Assembly (NCBI RefSeq): GCF_032118995.1
Contig: NC_092651.1
Coordinates: 18,150,349-18,214,348, forward strand
Length of the DNA stretch: 64,000 nucleotides
Direction of reading: 5' to 3'
Origin: Asterias amurensis
Lineage: Eukaryota > Echinodermata > Asteroidea > Forcipulatida > Asteriidae
The notes under the pieces were generated by a model, which worked only from the letters and a program-made list of their open reading frames with translations, was not told where the DNA came from and searched no databases. How positions within the stretch are numbered: the stretch's first letter is position 1; each line of letters starts with the position of its first letter. Below are positions 22,593 through 32,786 of the stretch, one piece after another. Position numbers and translations under genes: made by a program.

Positions 22593-22981
22593 TTAAAGGC
22601 ACTGGACAATATTGGTAATTACTCAAAATAATTGTTAGCATAAAAAACTTACTTTTGGTAACAAGCAATGGAGAGCTGCTGATACGTAGTATACAACATT
22701 GTGAGAAACGGCTTCCTCTAAAGTAACGTAGTTTTCGGGAAAGAAGTAATGTTCCACTAAAATAGTTGAATTTGATTTCAAAACCTCAGAATTAGATTTG
22801 TAGGTCCCGAAATCAAGCATCTGAAAGCACACAGGGTGTTTTTTCTTCCATTATTATCTTGCAACTCCGATGACCAATTGAGTTCAATATTACACAGGTT
22901 TATTATTTTATGCATATGTTGAGATACACTAAGCCAGATAACTGGTCTTAGACAATTACCAATTGTGTCCAGTGTCTTTAA
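22593..22981 (+). mobile_element. A-type MITE, full length
   Basis: From TTAAAGGCACTGGACAATAT to TGTGTCCAGTGTCTTTAA, 389 bp, with standard arms and a decayed standard core (AAAACCTCAGAATTAGATTT then GTAGGTCCCG). It sits about 200 bp upstream of the first ZDHHC exon in the window. Confidence 0.8.
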
Positions 22982-23186
22982 GTGTTCTTAGTAACAGTCG
23001 TAGCTATAGCTGTGGCAGCCAATAAACCATTTTGAGGTATGATGGACACATCACTGCTGCACTAGGTGGTTTGGATACATTTTTTCTGTATGCACCCAAT
23101 CCAAACTGTGCACTGTAATAGTTTCCACCATACTTCAAAAAGCCTGATTGCTGTATGTAACTTGAAATTGTTCTGGATATCCGTAG

Positions 23187-23316
23187 AGTCATTCCGACCC
23201 CCGGTCTTCCGTCACGGCCCGGACAAGGAAGGGTTCAGCCGGGGAAGTTTCTGTAATAACTTCAAGGAAGTCTTCGGATATCAAAAGAAATACTGGCTGC
23301 TTCCTATATTCACCAG
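23187..23316 (+). CDS. ZDHHC2/15/20-like: ZDHHC2/15/20-like palmitoyltransferase, exon after the DHHC region
   Basis: 130-nt exon encoding 42 whole codons with split codons at both ends. The acceptor is ATCCGTAG and the donor CCAG|GTAGGT. The product reads SFRPPVFRHGPDKEGFSRG ... KEVFGYQKKYWLLPIFT. This matches the segment just C-terminal to the last membrane helix in ZDHHC2/15/20 protein S-acyltransferases (pattern ESFRAPVF...GPD..GFS.G...N...VFG..KKYWLLPIF). These enzymes are Golgi and plasma-membrane proteins that transfer palmitate to cysteines of target proteins. The catalytic DHHC exons lie upstream and I did not find them between 9.5 and 23.2 kb. They may be outside the window, separated by the macrosatellite. 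The acceptor pyrimidine tract is weak. Confidence 0.88.
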
Positions 23317-23867
23317 GTAGGTTTTGGTTACTTGTATTGGCAGAATGGGATGATTCTTGGGTCCTTTTTCTTAAGTCTCCTGACGATGACTAGCGCAAGC
23401 TAGTCGAAGCGTAGAGACCCTTGACTCCGCGGTAGTGAAGTTAATAACGGACCACTAGAGGCTAAAGTAGTAGTTGCAGTCAATTTTTCTACCTTTTGCC
23501 CAGGTATGAGTTTAAAAGCAGGATAGTTCTTTTCAGAACTGAGAAGTCTCTTAAAATCCCAAATATCTACTCCGCGGTAGTAGAATAAAAAGCAAGACAG
23601 TTTTCTAAATAACAAAATCTTCCTAGCAAGTAGATACACACATGGTGTTACTGCAAACCAAATATGTATCCTTTTTCTTTGTCGCACGAGGCAACTTTTA
23701 CAGGCAACTTCGAGGCAACCAACTACTTATGTACACTTCATGCAAAAGGAAGATTGTGATAACACAAATAAATGTGTTTTCTAACACTGCTCTTCTATCC
23801 CGTTAGAAAATAATAGAAAAATTGAAACCAGAATTGCTTTTCTTCTTGAAGATTTTATGGTCTAGAC

Positions 23868-24115
23868 CTGGGGCCAATTTCATTGAGCTGCTTAAGCAAA
23901 AAATTTGCTTAAGCACGAAAATAGCTCGCTTATTTTACACATATTACTGGCCAAAATGTCATGCCATATACATTGCTTATGACTAGTATTTAGCTGTTGT
24001 TTACTTAGCATAACAATTGAGTGGAGTCTTGGCCGGTAATCTGATTTTACTAAGCAATGAATTTTTCGCTTAAGCAAAAATTTTTGCTTAAGCAGCTCTA
24101 TGAAATTGGGCCCTG
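23868..24115. mobile_element. F-type MITE, copy 2 (intronic)
   Basis: CCTGGGGCCAATTTCATTGA ... TGAAATTGGGCCCTGG, with GCTGCTTAAGCAAAAAATTT facing AAAATTTTTGCTTAAGCAGC. It is 248 bp with well-preserved inverted arms. The middle of the arms is repeated in loose form (GCTTATTTTAC, TTTACTTAGCA). Confidence 0.8.
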
Positions 24116-24171
24116 GTTGACTGTAAACTACCTGGTTCCTGAGAGCAGTGTACACTTTTTGACTACATGTA

Positions 24172-25020
24172 TGGTGGCCCCGAAGGGACATCGCATAACG
24201 CAAACGTGTGCGCACACGTATGCAATGTCGTGAAACAAATCGCGAATATATGCGCACACGTATACAATATCGTGAAACAATTCGCGAATATGTGCGCACA
24301 CGTATGCAATGTCGTGAAACAATTCGCGAATATGTGCGCACACGTATGCAATGTCGTGAAACAATTGGCGAATATGTGCGCACACGTATGCAATGTCGTG
24401 AAACAAATCGCGAATATGTGCGCACACGTATGCAATGTCGTGAAACAAATCGCGAATATGTGCGCACACGTATGCAATTTCGTGAACCAAATCGTGAATA
24501 TGTGCGCACACGAGTGCGACTTGTTTTGCAATGTCGTGAATTTTATTGCATACCATGTTGCATACCATTAGGATGATGTCATAGTTGTGGATAATTTGTT
24601 ACCGATCTAGGGAGTACTGTGGCGCTACAGCAGGCTCCCTCTGTAAAGCATGTGTATACCCAGGAACTTGGCACCAGGCCAAGGACGACCACACGCCTCG
24701 CTTGCCTCACAACAAAGACTACTGCTGCAATGACTACCGCCTATCTCACTGTTGGAAAGAAACCCCCCAGATCATTAGACATTTTATTCAAAGGTATGCA
24801 ACATGGTATGCAATAAAATTCACGACATCGCAAATAATATTCGCAGACGTGTGCGCACATATTCGCGAATTGTTTCACGACATTGCATACGTGTGCGCAC
24901 ATATTCGCGAAATGTTTCACGACATTGCATACGTGTGCGCACATATTTGCGAATTGTTTCACGACATTGCATACGTGTGCGCACACGTTTGCGATATGCG
25001 ATGTCCCTTCAGGGCCACCA
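24172..25020. mobile_element. Foldback element with 42-bp tandem repeats as its arms
   Basis: Outer ends are TGGTGGCCCCGAAGGGACAT and ATGTCCCTTCAGGGCCACCA. The left arm contains about 7-8 tandem copies of a 42-bp unit built on TGTGCGCACACGTATGCAAT and GTCGTGAAAC (24203-24530). The right arm has about 4 inverted copies (24849-25000). Inner arm ends are TTGCATACCATGTTGCATAC and its complement. The 226-bp loop (24567-24792) is non-repetitive. This architecture, inverted arms made of short tandem repeats, is the textbook form of foldback (FB-type) transposons. Because 42 is a multiple of three, all frames stay open through the arms; these are not genes. Confidence 0.82.
24567..24792. other. Unique loop of the foldback element
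   Basis: 226 bp, less AT-rich than its surroundings. One + frame reads through the loop with several cysteines (SREYCGATAGSLCKACVYPG, DYCCNDYRLSHC) and continues into the arm. I do not recognise it and, without a start, a splice site or homology, I do not call it a gene. It could be captured sequence. Confidence 0.4.
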
Positions 25021-25162
25021 TATACATGTCATTATGTTGACTGCTTGTTGTCTTTATTTTTTAAGAACTTGTTGATTTTTAATTGTACAGTGCTTTGTAA
25101 TGTTTATGCCTCTTTCTAAATAATTAATAATTAATATTATCATGTTATGTGTCTTGGTCTAG

Positions 25163-25552
25163 TTAAAGGAACACGTTGCCTTGGATCGGACGAGTTGGTC
25201 AAAACAAAAGCGTTTGTAACCGTTTTTTATAAAATGCATATGGTTGAAAAGATGTTTTAAAAGTAGAATACAATGATCCACACAAGTTTGCCTCGAAATT
25301 GCGTGATTTTCCTTCTACTGTGCGAACTAACATGGTCGGCCATTTATGGGAGTCAAAATTTTGACCCCCATAAATGGCCGACGTGTTAGTCGACGAGGTA
25401 AAAGGAAAACCACGCAATTTGGAGGCAGGTTTGTGTGGACCATTGTATTCTACTTTGACAACATCTTTCTACCCATATGCATTTTATAAAAAACGGTTAC
25501 AAACGCTTTTCAAAGACCAACTCGACCGATCCGAGGCAACGTGTTCCTTTAA
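25163..25552. mobile_element. D-type palindromic MITE, copy 3 (intronic)
   Basis: 390 bp from TTAAAGGAACACGTTGCCTT to CAACGTGTTCCTTTAA. The central palindrome is GGCCATTTATGGGAGTCAAA ... CCCCATAAATGGCC. Confidence 0.87.
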
Positions 25553-25810
25553 CCAGACTCAAGTTCAGGTTGGGTCAAAATGTCAGATTGTGGGTTTCTG
25601 GTTATGGTCATGGCACTAGAGCAAGATACTTAACTATAATTGTTTAATGGGAAGGTCAATTGCAATCTAGGATCAAACTTTTCGTTTTACAATACATGCA
25701 TCCATTTCTAAGAACTTCAGTACCTTCAAATATTTTAAGAACTCTTGATAACCTACCCTGTAGAGCAGAACTTTAATCAGACGTTTTCTTGCTGATGTTG
25801 TTTTTTACAG

Positions 25811-25929
25811 CAATGGTGATGGGGTGACGTATCCCATCCAAGCCAGGGACCAAGATTCAGATCGTCTTCTAGATGGAGATGTTGAGAGTGACATCGGCAG
25901 CGGCCCAGAGACTGAAGACAAGGGAGCAG
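25811..25929 (+). CDS. ZDHHC2/15/20-like: ZDHHC2/15/20-like palmitoyltransferase, C-tail exon
   Basis: 119-nt exon after a strong acceptor (TTGTTTTTTACAG), ending GGAGCAG|GTAAGA. Joined to the previous exon it reads TSNGDGVTYPIQARDQDSD, then RLLDGDVESDIGSGPETEDK. The GDG...FP-type segment directly after WLLPIF and the later RLLD motif fit the cytoplasmic C-terminal tail of ZDHHC2/15/20 proteins. The acidic composition (D/E/S) is typical of that tail. No membrane segment is present. Confidence 0.87.
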
Positions 25930-26424
25930 GTAAGACCACGCTATTTATCGTGTATCTGGTATATGGTAAATGATGATGGCGCTGTCCAATTCAGTGAAAC
26001 TCCAACACTGCAGCCCTGTTATCGGTAAAATTGAGCGTCTTATAATATACCATGTTGAGATAACTGGGTTTTAAATTTGATCGACTACTCTTTTTATTTG
26101 TTGTTACATTATGAAATAGTATTGTTAGATTTTTTTGATTGATTGATTAATTTTCTCAAGTGGTGTAAGTCAGAAATCCAGCGCTTTACTTTATTTTCAG
26201 CTTTTCAAACAAAAGTAGGCGTGAGATGCTGCGTTTTGTATATTAGAGTCACAAACTTGAGCTTTACAGGCCAACAGAGTGTATCTTTCAAACCATTCAT
26301 CAGTTGACGTTGAGATTTTCAGAATGGGAAAGAGTAGCCCTCAATTTACTGGGAAGTTGCAATACATATCTCAAAGTTTTATTCCTATTGCTATTTTTAT
26401 TTTATTTTTCCCCGCCTGGTTTAG
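25930..26424 (+). other. ZDHHC-like intron
   Basis: 495 bp, GT...AG. The acceptor (CCCGCCTGGTTTAG) follows a T-rich tract. No repeat that I can place. Confidence 0.75.
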
Positions 26425-26538
26425 GTAAGAAAGGTATAAGAGATAACATTAAGACCAGCCCATCGTACTCTACCATGGCTACGGGTGGTGCAGCTGGAGG
26501 CGGGGATCATGTTGCTCTGCATATGGATCCAGATGAAG
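26425..26538 (+). CDS. ZDHHC2/15/20-like: ZDHHC2/15/20-like palmitoyltransferase, C-tail exon
   Basis: 114-nt exon in phase with its neighbours. It encodes KKGIRDNIKTSPSYSTMATG, then GAAGGGDHVALHMDPDE, ending GATGAAG|GTACAA. The DHVALHMD stretch resembles the NHVTVAIEN-like C-terminus that I associate with ZDHHC20. The glycine-rich piece before it suggests a flexible tail. Lysines and serines here could be regulatory, but the sequence does not show that. Confidence 0.83.
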
Positions 26539-27317
26539 GTACAACATTTTGTCAAGTTAAATTCCTCTCGTTACTGAATTGTTTAGACAAATACAACCAC
26601 TGGTGACTGCACTGTCTGATGCAAAATTTATTATTATTATAATATATGTCGATTTTCTTTGTCTTTCTTTTCTTGGTGTAATCGGTAATCACGAACACTT
26701 TTTTGTATAGAGCCATTTAGTGCTCTGTAGGCATTAGGCATTTTGGATAATTCAACTCCAATTTTGAAGAGATTGCATAAATTAGTAGCAACCTTTTTTT
26801 GTTTTACCATCCCTGGAGAGATCCAATCCCGCTCTTCTAAATGATGCTTGTTGTGTTGTTGTGGTGTACTATTTAAACCTTGTGTGGAAATGTTTATTTT
26901 GTAATTTGTTTCATGTTCACTTTTATATTTTATAAGGAGTTGAATTTGGATCTATAGAGAATGAAGATATCATTTGTGCATTACCCATACTCCTTTTGTT
27001 GTGATTTTACTATTTTTATGTTGTGTTGAAATTGTTCTTTTTTCATGTTGTGCAAGTTTTCTTGAATATTGTTTAAATTTGTATTCATTCTTGTTGTGTA
27101 CTTTTAGACTTACATTTATATATTTATTTATATAATGAGTAGGGTAGATGGCCTCAGCTTTCGATCCAAACTGGACCTTCTTTATATTTATTTATATATA
27201 TACAACAATTTATATATAATCAACCTTTCAAAGTTTTACTTAACCTGTTACAAACATTTTCTTGATACTTGTTTCTAACCTCATCTACTACTGTTGTTGT
27301 ACCCTTCTCTCTTTTAG
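26539..27317 (+). other. ZDHHC-like last intron
   Basis: 779 bp, AT-rich, with a TTTATATATTTATTTATATA patch near 27113-27210. No gene or named repeat. Confidence 0.7.
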
Positions 27318-27361
27318 GTGCACAGATCAATTTAGGAGTTGACGGCGAATTACAAAGATAA
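27318..27361 (+). CDS. ZDHHC2/15/20-like: ZDHHC2/15/20-like palmitoyltransferase, terminal coding exon
   Basis: Acceptor TCTCTCTTTTAG ends at 27317. The exon completes a Gly codon and encodes AQINLGVDGELQR followed by TAA at 27359-27361. Phases of all four exons agree without an internal stop, giving about 132 residues of C-terminal sequence. The 3' UTR continues downstream; I cannot fix its end. AATAAA occurs at about 29342 and 29829 but neither is close. Confidence 0.8.
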
Positions 27362-27454
27362 ACATCTCCTTGAGTTCAACAACATCTTTTTATTTAATGG
27401 TATGTAGATTAAGTAGGATTAAGGATTCAAACTCATTTCAAGGCTTTTCGTGTG

Positions 27455-27548
27455 TTCCAATATGAAAGGAAAAACACCCTTGTTGCACTCATTTGTGTGC
27501 TTTCAGGCCTGAAAATTTCAGGCCTAAAAATAGGCCTGACATTTCAAT
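27455..27548 (-). mobile_element. A-type MITE fragment with a third core palindrome
   Basis: The A arm (GAAAGGAAAAACACCCTTGT, TTTGTGTGCTTTC) leads into CAGGCCTGAAAATTTCAGGC followed by CT, a perfect palindrome. No second A arm follows. It is therefore a half-element whose centre differs from both the standard core and the 20.9 kb core. Confidence 0.65.
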
Positions 27549-27674
27549 TCTAGCCGAGTCTTTTATTGAAGCTAAACTGGCAACACACACACATAAACAA
27601 GGGTACTAGTTATGAATTATAAACATATTATAATGAACACTACTACAAACAATCCGGTGAAAAAACTATTTTAA

Positions 27675-28040
27675 AAGGGTTGTGATACCTTTTGTAGATC
27701 AGGTTTTTGGGCATGAAATGAATCCCTACTCACTGTGAATGAAAATGTTTGTACTATTTTCACGTAGAAGTTTCAGTAGTCATCAAGTTTTTGAGAAAAG
27801 CGTGAAAATCACTGAACAATGTTTTCAGGAGATTCGCATAAATCTGATGTACACGTATACTATGCTAAACTAATTTTCATCTCACTGAGAAGAAAATTGT
27901 CATTTCTCAAAAACTACAGCATCTCAGCTAGTAATATTTTGAGGGAAGCTTTCTACCATCATTGTCTTTAAACCAAGTAAGTTTATAGTAAATCTGTGTA
28001 TATTTTTGTTTTGTGTCTTACAAAAATTACCCAGACCCAA
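27675..28040. mobile_element. E-type MITE, copy 2
   Basis: The right arm is well kept (GAAGCTTTCTACCATCATTG, GTGTCTTACAAAAATTACCC, AGACCCA) and pairs loosely with the diverged left arm (GGGTTGTGATACC, TTTTTGAGAAAAGCGTG). It is more decayed than the copy at 21340. Confidence 0.6.
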
Positions 28041-28637
28041 GGTGACCTTAGTCCAACATTCATGGAAAATTTTGCATTCCAGTTTGAAAATGTGCGCGTA
28101 ATTAAGCCAACGTTTGTGTTGTTTGTCAAAGTTGAATGCACCCCAGATTGTGTACAACACAAAACAACCTGAGTTTGTAGTAGAGATAATTGTTGACCAT
28201 TATCGCATGGTTTTTTTTGTTCAGCATGCGCAAAGCAACGTTAGTTTAGTTCACTGTCAATATTAAAGAATGAAGTTACTTGTTAATACAAATTTTGAAC
28301 AAATTCCTCATTGGCGTGTGTATATATACTGTTTTAAAGTAGTGTATTTGAACCTGTTGTACTGAATTCAAAATCAATATTTTTCAAATTATCTGTAAAT
28401 ATGAAAAGATTCCATTGTTAATCATAGAGTTTGAGGTATATTTATCATGTTCTTACTGCCTTGGTAGATCAAATTATCTCAGGAGGCAGTTTTCTATTTG
28501 ATGTCTCAGACCTCACACATGTCATGTGCAAACCCAGATATTCTACCTCGCTCGACAGAAACCAAACCCATAACTCAAAATGCAAACTGTTGTCCTCCGA
28601 GGGTAGGGATACATAATTCTGCCCCTATGCTAGAATG
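28041..28637. other. No gene seen; probable 3' flank of the ZDHHC-like gene
   Basis: AT-rich. A 61-codon frame at 28431 has no features that I recognise. Confidence 0.35.
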
Positions 28638-28816
28638 ACCTGCAGCCGTTTTCACAAAACGCTATGATTAATCCTTTCTCGAGTTAGGAAGACTAACTGG
28701 TCCTACATGCAACTTAGGATGGGTTCAATGTGTCCTAACATGGTTACGTAACTGAAATCGTTCCAAGTCCAAAGATTAATCCCAAGTTAGGAAGAGTTTG
28801 GTAAAATTGGGAGCAG
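28638..28816. mobile_element. G-type palindromic MITE relic
   Basis: Starts CCGTTTTCACAAAACGCTAT and ends GAAGAGTTTGGTAAAATTGG. Internal inverted parts are GATTAATCCTTTCTCGAGTT against AAGATTAATCCCAAGTTAGG and GTCCTACATGCAACTTAGGA. Moderately decayed. Confidence 0.5.
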
Positions 28817-29424
28817 GGGGCGTGTTTGGGCAAACGCCTGACCAGAAACCCAATTGAACTTTTACAACCTGATTATACTGCTACGATAAACTGCAACCGA
28901 CCACACTGCAACTGTGGTCCAGTGGTTAGACTGCAGGTCGAATCCCATCAAGCGAACTGCTGATTCCACCAAAACAAGAATAAGTATTGTCATCTAGTTA
29001 GTGAATCACAATTTCTTGTATTGTGCAATTCATAATCATAGACAATGAACCAATGTTTGTTTTTAAAAGTGAGATTAGTCATTTAGTCTTACTTGTATAT
29101 TCTGTCTAATAGTTATAAGAAAGAATTCTGAAACAAAAAATTCCGGTATGTTTAATGTTGCAATATTAATCCTGTTGGCTTCACGATTGTTGAATTTGTG
29201 TTTAAGAAATCCTCCATTTTTGAAGAAGCTTCCAACAAAAAATTAATATAAAGTTGTATTCGTAAGACTCAATGGAATATTGCATGCAAAATTTGTCACG
29301 TCCTTGGTTTTTATTAGACTATGCTCTCTCAAAGGAACTGGAATAAATCCTTAATATTTTTTGAGTGAAGAATTATTGCCTTTACAATCCTTGTGGCTTG
29401 AACGGAAGACCCTGCAAGTCTTTT

Positions 29425-29504
29425 TGTTTAAGCAAATTTATCCTGCAACTATAAAGCAGAAAAATTTGCTTACAGGTAAGCAGATCTATGAAGTTCGCTC
29501 CTGG
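29425..29504. mobile_element. Partial F-type MITE
   Basis: TTTAAGCAAATTTATCCTGC and AAAAATTTGCTTACAGGTAA then GCAGATCTATGAAGTTCGCTC resemble the right half of the F element. The left end is missing. Confidence 0.45.
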
Positions 29505-29576
29505 TGTACCCACTACCCACTATATGGCCATACGGGCTTGTAGAAAACAACTTCATTGATAGATAGATTTTGAGTG

Positions 29577-29600
29577 TTTTTTTTTTTTTTTTTTTTTTTT
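29577..29600. repeat. Poly-T tract (about 24)
   Basis: An uninterrupted T-run. It could be a minus-strand poly-A of a retroposed sequence, but I see no target duplication. Confidence 0.8.
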
Positions 29601-29962
29601 GCTGTCCATTTTTTGTGGTCGCTAATATAATCAGCTTGAATCGCAAGGATTGTGTTGAACAGTTAAGACCAAAAAAAGTAGGATCATACTAGGGGAATAT
29701 CTAAAGGTTAAAAGAATAAAAATTATACTCGGACAAAGAAAATACTCCGTACCGTTTTATTTTGTATTTGATGATGCGTTGTAATACATAATGTTTGTAT
29801 GAATTGTCCATAATGTGAATTTCTTTAATAAATGTAGACCCTTGCAAGGGCCATCATTGTCAAACAATGGAAATGTGCCAGTATTTGTGCAACACGCAAC
29901 CCTCAGCCAGTGGTGGATCTTTCTTTGACCTCGGCGAGGGCGCTATTTAAGCTTTTGTTGTT

Positions 29963-30259
29963 ATAGACCTTTCTTTTGTTGATAAACAACCCGCCTTGGT
30001 TGGCATGGCCGGTCGAATGTTAGTAAAACACTAAATCGTAAAAACAATTTTTTTGACAAAATGAACATTTTCTGCACACTTTCAATTAGGTAAGCTACCT
30101 ATAATAATCTGTTGTTTTGTTTTAAACAAAATCAACAAATTTGGTAAAAAAAATTCCAAAAATAGCGATCTTTTCTTGTTTTGCACCTATGGCTTTCCAT
30201 AGTTTTCCAATCTGGGTTGGTAAACACTCGGGCATTGACGTCGCAAAAGAAAGGTCTAT
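29963..30259. mobile_element. H-type MITE with 16-bp perfect TIRs
   Basis: ATAGACCTTTCTTTTG at the left and CAAAAGAAAGGTCTAT at the right are perfect complements, 297 bp apart. The interior is AT-rich and contains CTATGGCTTTCCATAG. It is non-coding. The flanks do not show a clear target duplication beyond TA-like bases. Confidence 0.75.
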
Positions 30260-31247
30260 GAGGTTGCGTCACGCCGCAAAAAGATCGTTGTGCGCGCCGT
30301 CGGCCATGTTGAGTACTATTTCTGTTGGTAACGCGTCGTCTGCTCGCAACAGCAGACGCACCTTTGTAACCGAGAAAGTTAGTTTTTCTCAGATTGACAA
30401 ATATTTGGTGAAGGTTTTCTTTCAGTATTTTACTTGCTAAAACAATTGAATTACTTCAAGCACATAATATTAACTCCGGATAATGCAAGTCAACGCCGGT
30501 CGATACTGTGAGAAAAATACTAACGAATTCATTCGTTAAAACAACTTTTTTTAAAACAACAAAAATACATTATTATGAATTCAAACCTGCCGATTGGTCT
30601 CCAAACTTTGAACTTGTCTCTGCAGTGTCGTAGCCAGATGTTATTAAATACCGTTACTCTGAGCGCATTTAGGTCCATTGATGCACTAAACAATGAAATT
30701 GGATGGGTGACGGAGGTAAAGGTGCACATCGAGGACAATTTGCTCGTGAAAGTAAAGAAACTTTGCAGTTTTACTCTTGAGGCCGCGCTTATTGCGAAAC
30801 ATTATTTATTTTGTATGGACGTGGACATGGCTACCAACTACCTACCCCATCACGGTACCACCACTGAAGAAAACAAATTTTTTTTGTTCAAATCAGTACT
30901 GGGATTTTAGCAAAAAAGTAACTGTATGACTTGTTTTCAGCAATGGTAGTGCGGTATTTGGCTTGCCTTTATCGGCACACTGGTATATTTTAGATTCAAT
31001 TATCTAAAGGGAGCGATTCACGTTGACAAAATGCATTGGCATGGGGATTTGATTTATTTTTAGATGGTTTATTCACAGTAAAACAAAAATATTCTCGGCC
31101 AGAGGCCGAAAAACATTTTGTACATGTCATGTACATATTTAAAAACTTTAGTATACACAAGGACAAGGACAAGATTGAAGAAAGCAAAGATGTCTTAAGC
31201 AAGTCAAAATTAAATTTAAAAGAGTGAAATTAGAGAGAAAACAACGA
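30260..31247. other. No confident gene; CpG-containing patch and an unrecognised frame
   Basis: 30265-30370 is locally rich in CG (GTTGCGTCACGCCGCAAAAA; GCGCGCCGTCGGCCATG) and could be a promoter or the edge of the H-type repeat family. A 111-codon + frame at 30575-30910 (MNSNLPIGLQTLNLSLQCRS...) has a start and stop but no recognisable motif. I leave it uncalled. Confidence 0.35.
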
Positions 31248-31249
31248 TA

Positions 31250-31605
31250 CAGGCAGTGGACACTATTGGCAATTACTCAAAATAATTATTATCGTAAAAC
31301 TTTACTTGGTAACGAGTAATGGGGAGCTGTTGATAGTATAAAACATCAGAAATGGCTCCCTCTGAAGAAACGCAATTTTCGAGAAGTAATTTTTCAGGAA
31401 TTTGATTGGGAAAACTCAGATTTAGAATTTGAGGTCTCGAAATCAAGCATCTGAAAGCACATGACTTTTTTTATTGCTTCCTCTCAACTTCGACGATTAA
31501 TTGAGCGCAACTTTTCACAGGTTTGTTATTTTCTGCATAAAAATATGTTGAGATACACCAAGTGAGAAGATTGGTCTTTGACAATTACCAATAGTGTCTA
31601 TAGTG
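31250..31605 (+). mobile_element. A-type MITE, ends decayed
   Basis: CAGGCAGTGGACACTATTGG to CAATTACCAATAGTGTCTA. Standard arms and a partly decayed standard core (AAAACTCAGATTTAGAATTT then GAGGTCTCG). The terminal TTAA bases are not preserved. Confidence 0.75.
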
Positions 31606-32678
31606 TATTGAACAAAAACATATTTGGGACTGGAATGGAAGTTCAAAACTCAAGTGTCATCTCAAAAGACTCGAAATTAAGTCAATGTTATCTTGGCTGC
31701 TATATGCACCGGTGTGTCTACATATCCGTAACAAAACAAGCGAATTGCATTGGGGCAGGTGATGAGTAAGGTTTGTTTCCTCCATGCTTTGGAGATAACG
31801 TCTAATTTAATGTTCCCTTTCTTTCATTTATATTTTAAAATGTCAGAAACCAGGGGACTAGGTTGTCTAAGAAAATTGTTTCATTAATGTTTCCTTCAAA
31901 TTCATATTGTTTTTTATAATTATGTTGACACGTGGACGATCTGTTTGTCCTGTGTTTAGGCAACTTCTTTGTCGTCGAGATGCTCTCTCCAAAGCCATTT
32001 CCGATGTATCCTCATTTTAATTTAAGCCATGCCTTGTCGTCCTCCGGGGCTGTTTAAACAGGTTCAGATTGTTTTCCAGCCTTTGCTAGGCCCTGCTTGA
32101 TTCTTAATAATCGATGGTTGCCGAAAAAAAATATTCACGGTCTCCTGGTTTGCGATTTACATTTAACATGAACTGCTTTGGTTTGATTTTTGCAACAGCC
32201 AAGCTGATAAGAGTACTCAACATTGCGGCGGGTGTCAAAAACTGATGATTGTGAGGTCACGCGAAACCTCTCTAATAATCGTTATTTTTGTACTTATTTA
32301 GCACCCTTTTACACACAAACCGTCCACCGTCGTCGCCAGCCTCACCCCTTGTCCAGATGCTCGGCTTTGACAAGTTAGTAGATTATGGTGTAGATGTCGC
32401 CAGAGGAGCAAAGAGAGAGAGAGAGATTAGAGGAGGAGAATAGATGGACTGAAGTTTCAATCTGTTTTGGTTATTATCACAGCTCGATCATAACTTACAA
32501 TTTGTCAATGTACAAGTATACTCGGAGATGTTATGGTGATGCTAATCGTACCACGTCTGGGCTAAGAGTGAAGTGGGGAGGGGCGGAAATTACCAAATGT
32601 TGCAGTCAGTGGATCCGATGAGCAGTGCGTGCTGTGGTCCCTGGGGATCCGGGGGCCACACGCGCGCTGTGTTATTAA
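31606..32678. other. No confident gene
   Basis: A highly charged frame starts at 32394 (MSPEEQRERERLEEENRW) over a GA-rich run (32408-32432). It has no splice context that I trust. The rest is featureless to me. Confidence 0.35.
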
Positions 32679-32786
32679 ACATATATTGACTGGCATAATT
32701 CGGTAACTAGGTCCCTCTTATGATCACTCAAAGTCCCTCGGGGGAATAGACATACACTAGTTACCTCATTGCCAGTCAATATGTGT
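32679..32786. repeat. Hairpin repeat
   Basis: ACATATATTGACTGGCA ... TAACTAGG faces CTAGTTACCT ... TGCCAGTCAATATGT, with a 40-50 base loop. It looks like a small MITE. Confidence 0.65.

Larger units (their letters stand above)
23317..25810 (+). other. ZDHHC-like intron (about 2.5 kb) loaded with repeats
   Basis: Between two exons that join in frame (AG + C gives Ser). It holds an F-type MITE, the 42-bp foldback element and a D-type MITE. A short element end (CATGGTGTTACTGCAAAC) at about 23642 matches the GTTACCGCAAAC hairpin family. Confidence 0.8.

Noticed and set aside
24203..25000. Several overlapping 120-205 codon open frames on both strands (14-residue repeats such as RTRMQCRETNREYV).
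   Set aside because: They arise because the 42-bp repeat is a multiple of three and lacks stops in most frames. All frames being open at once is a sign of repeat structure, not of a protein.
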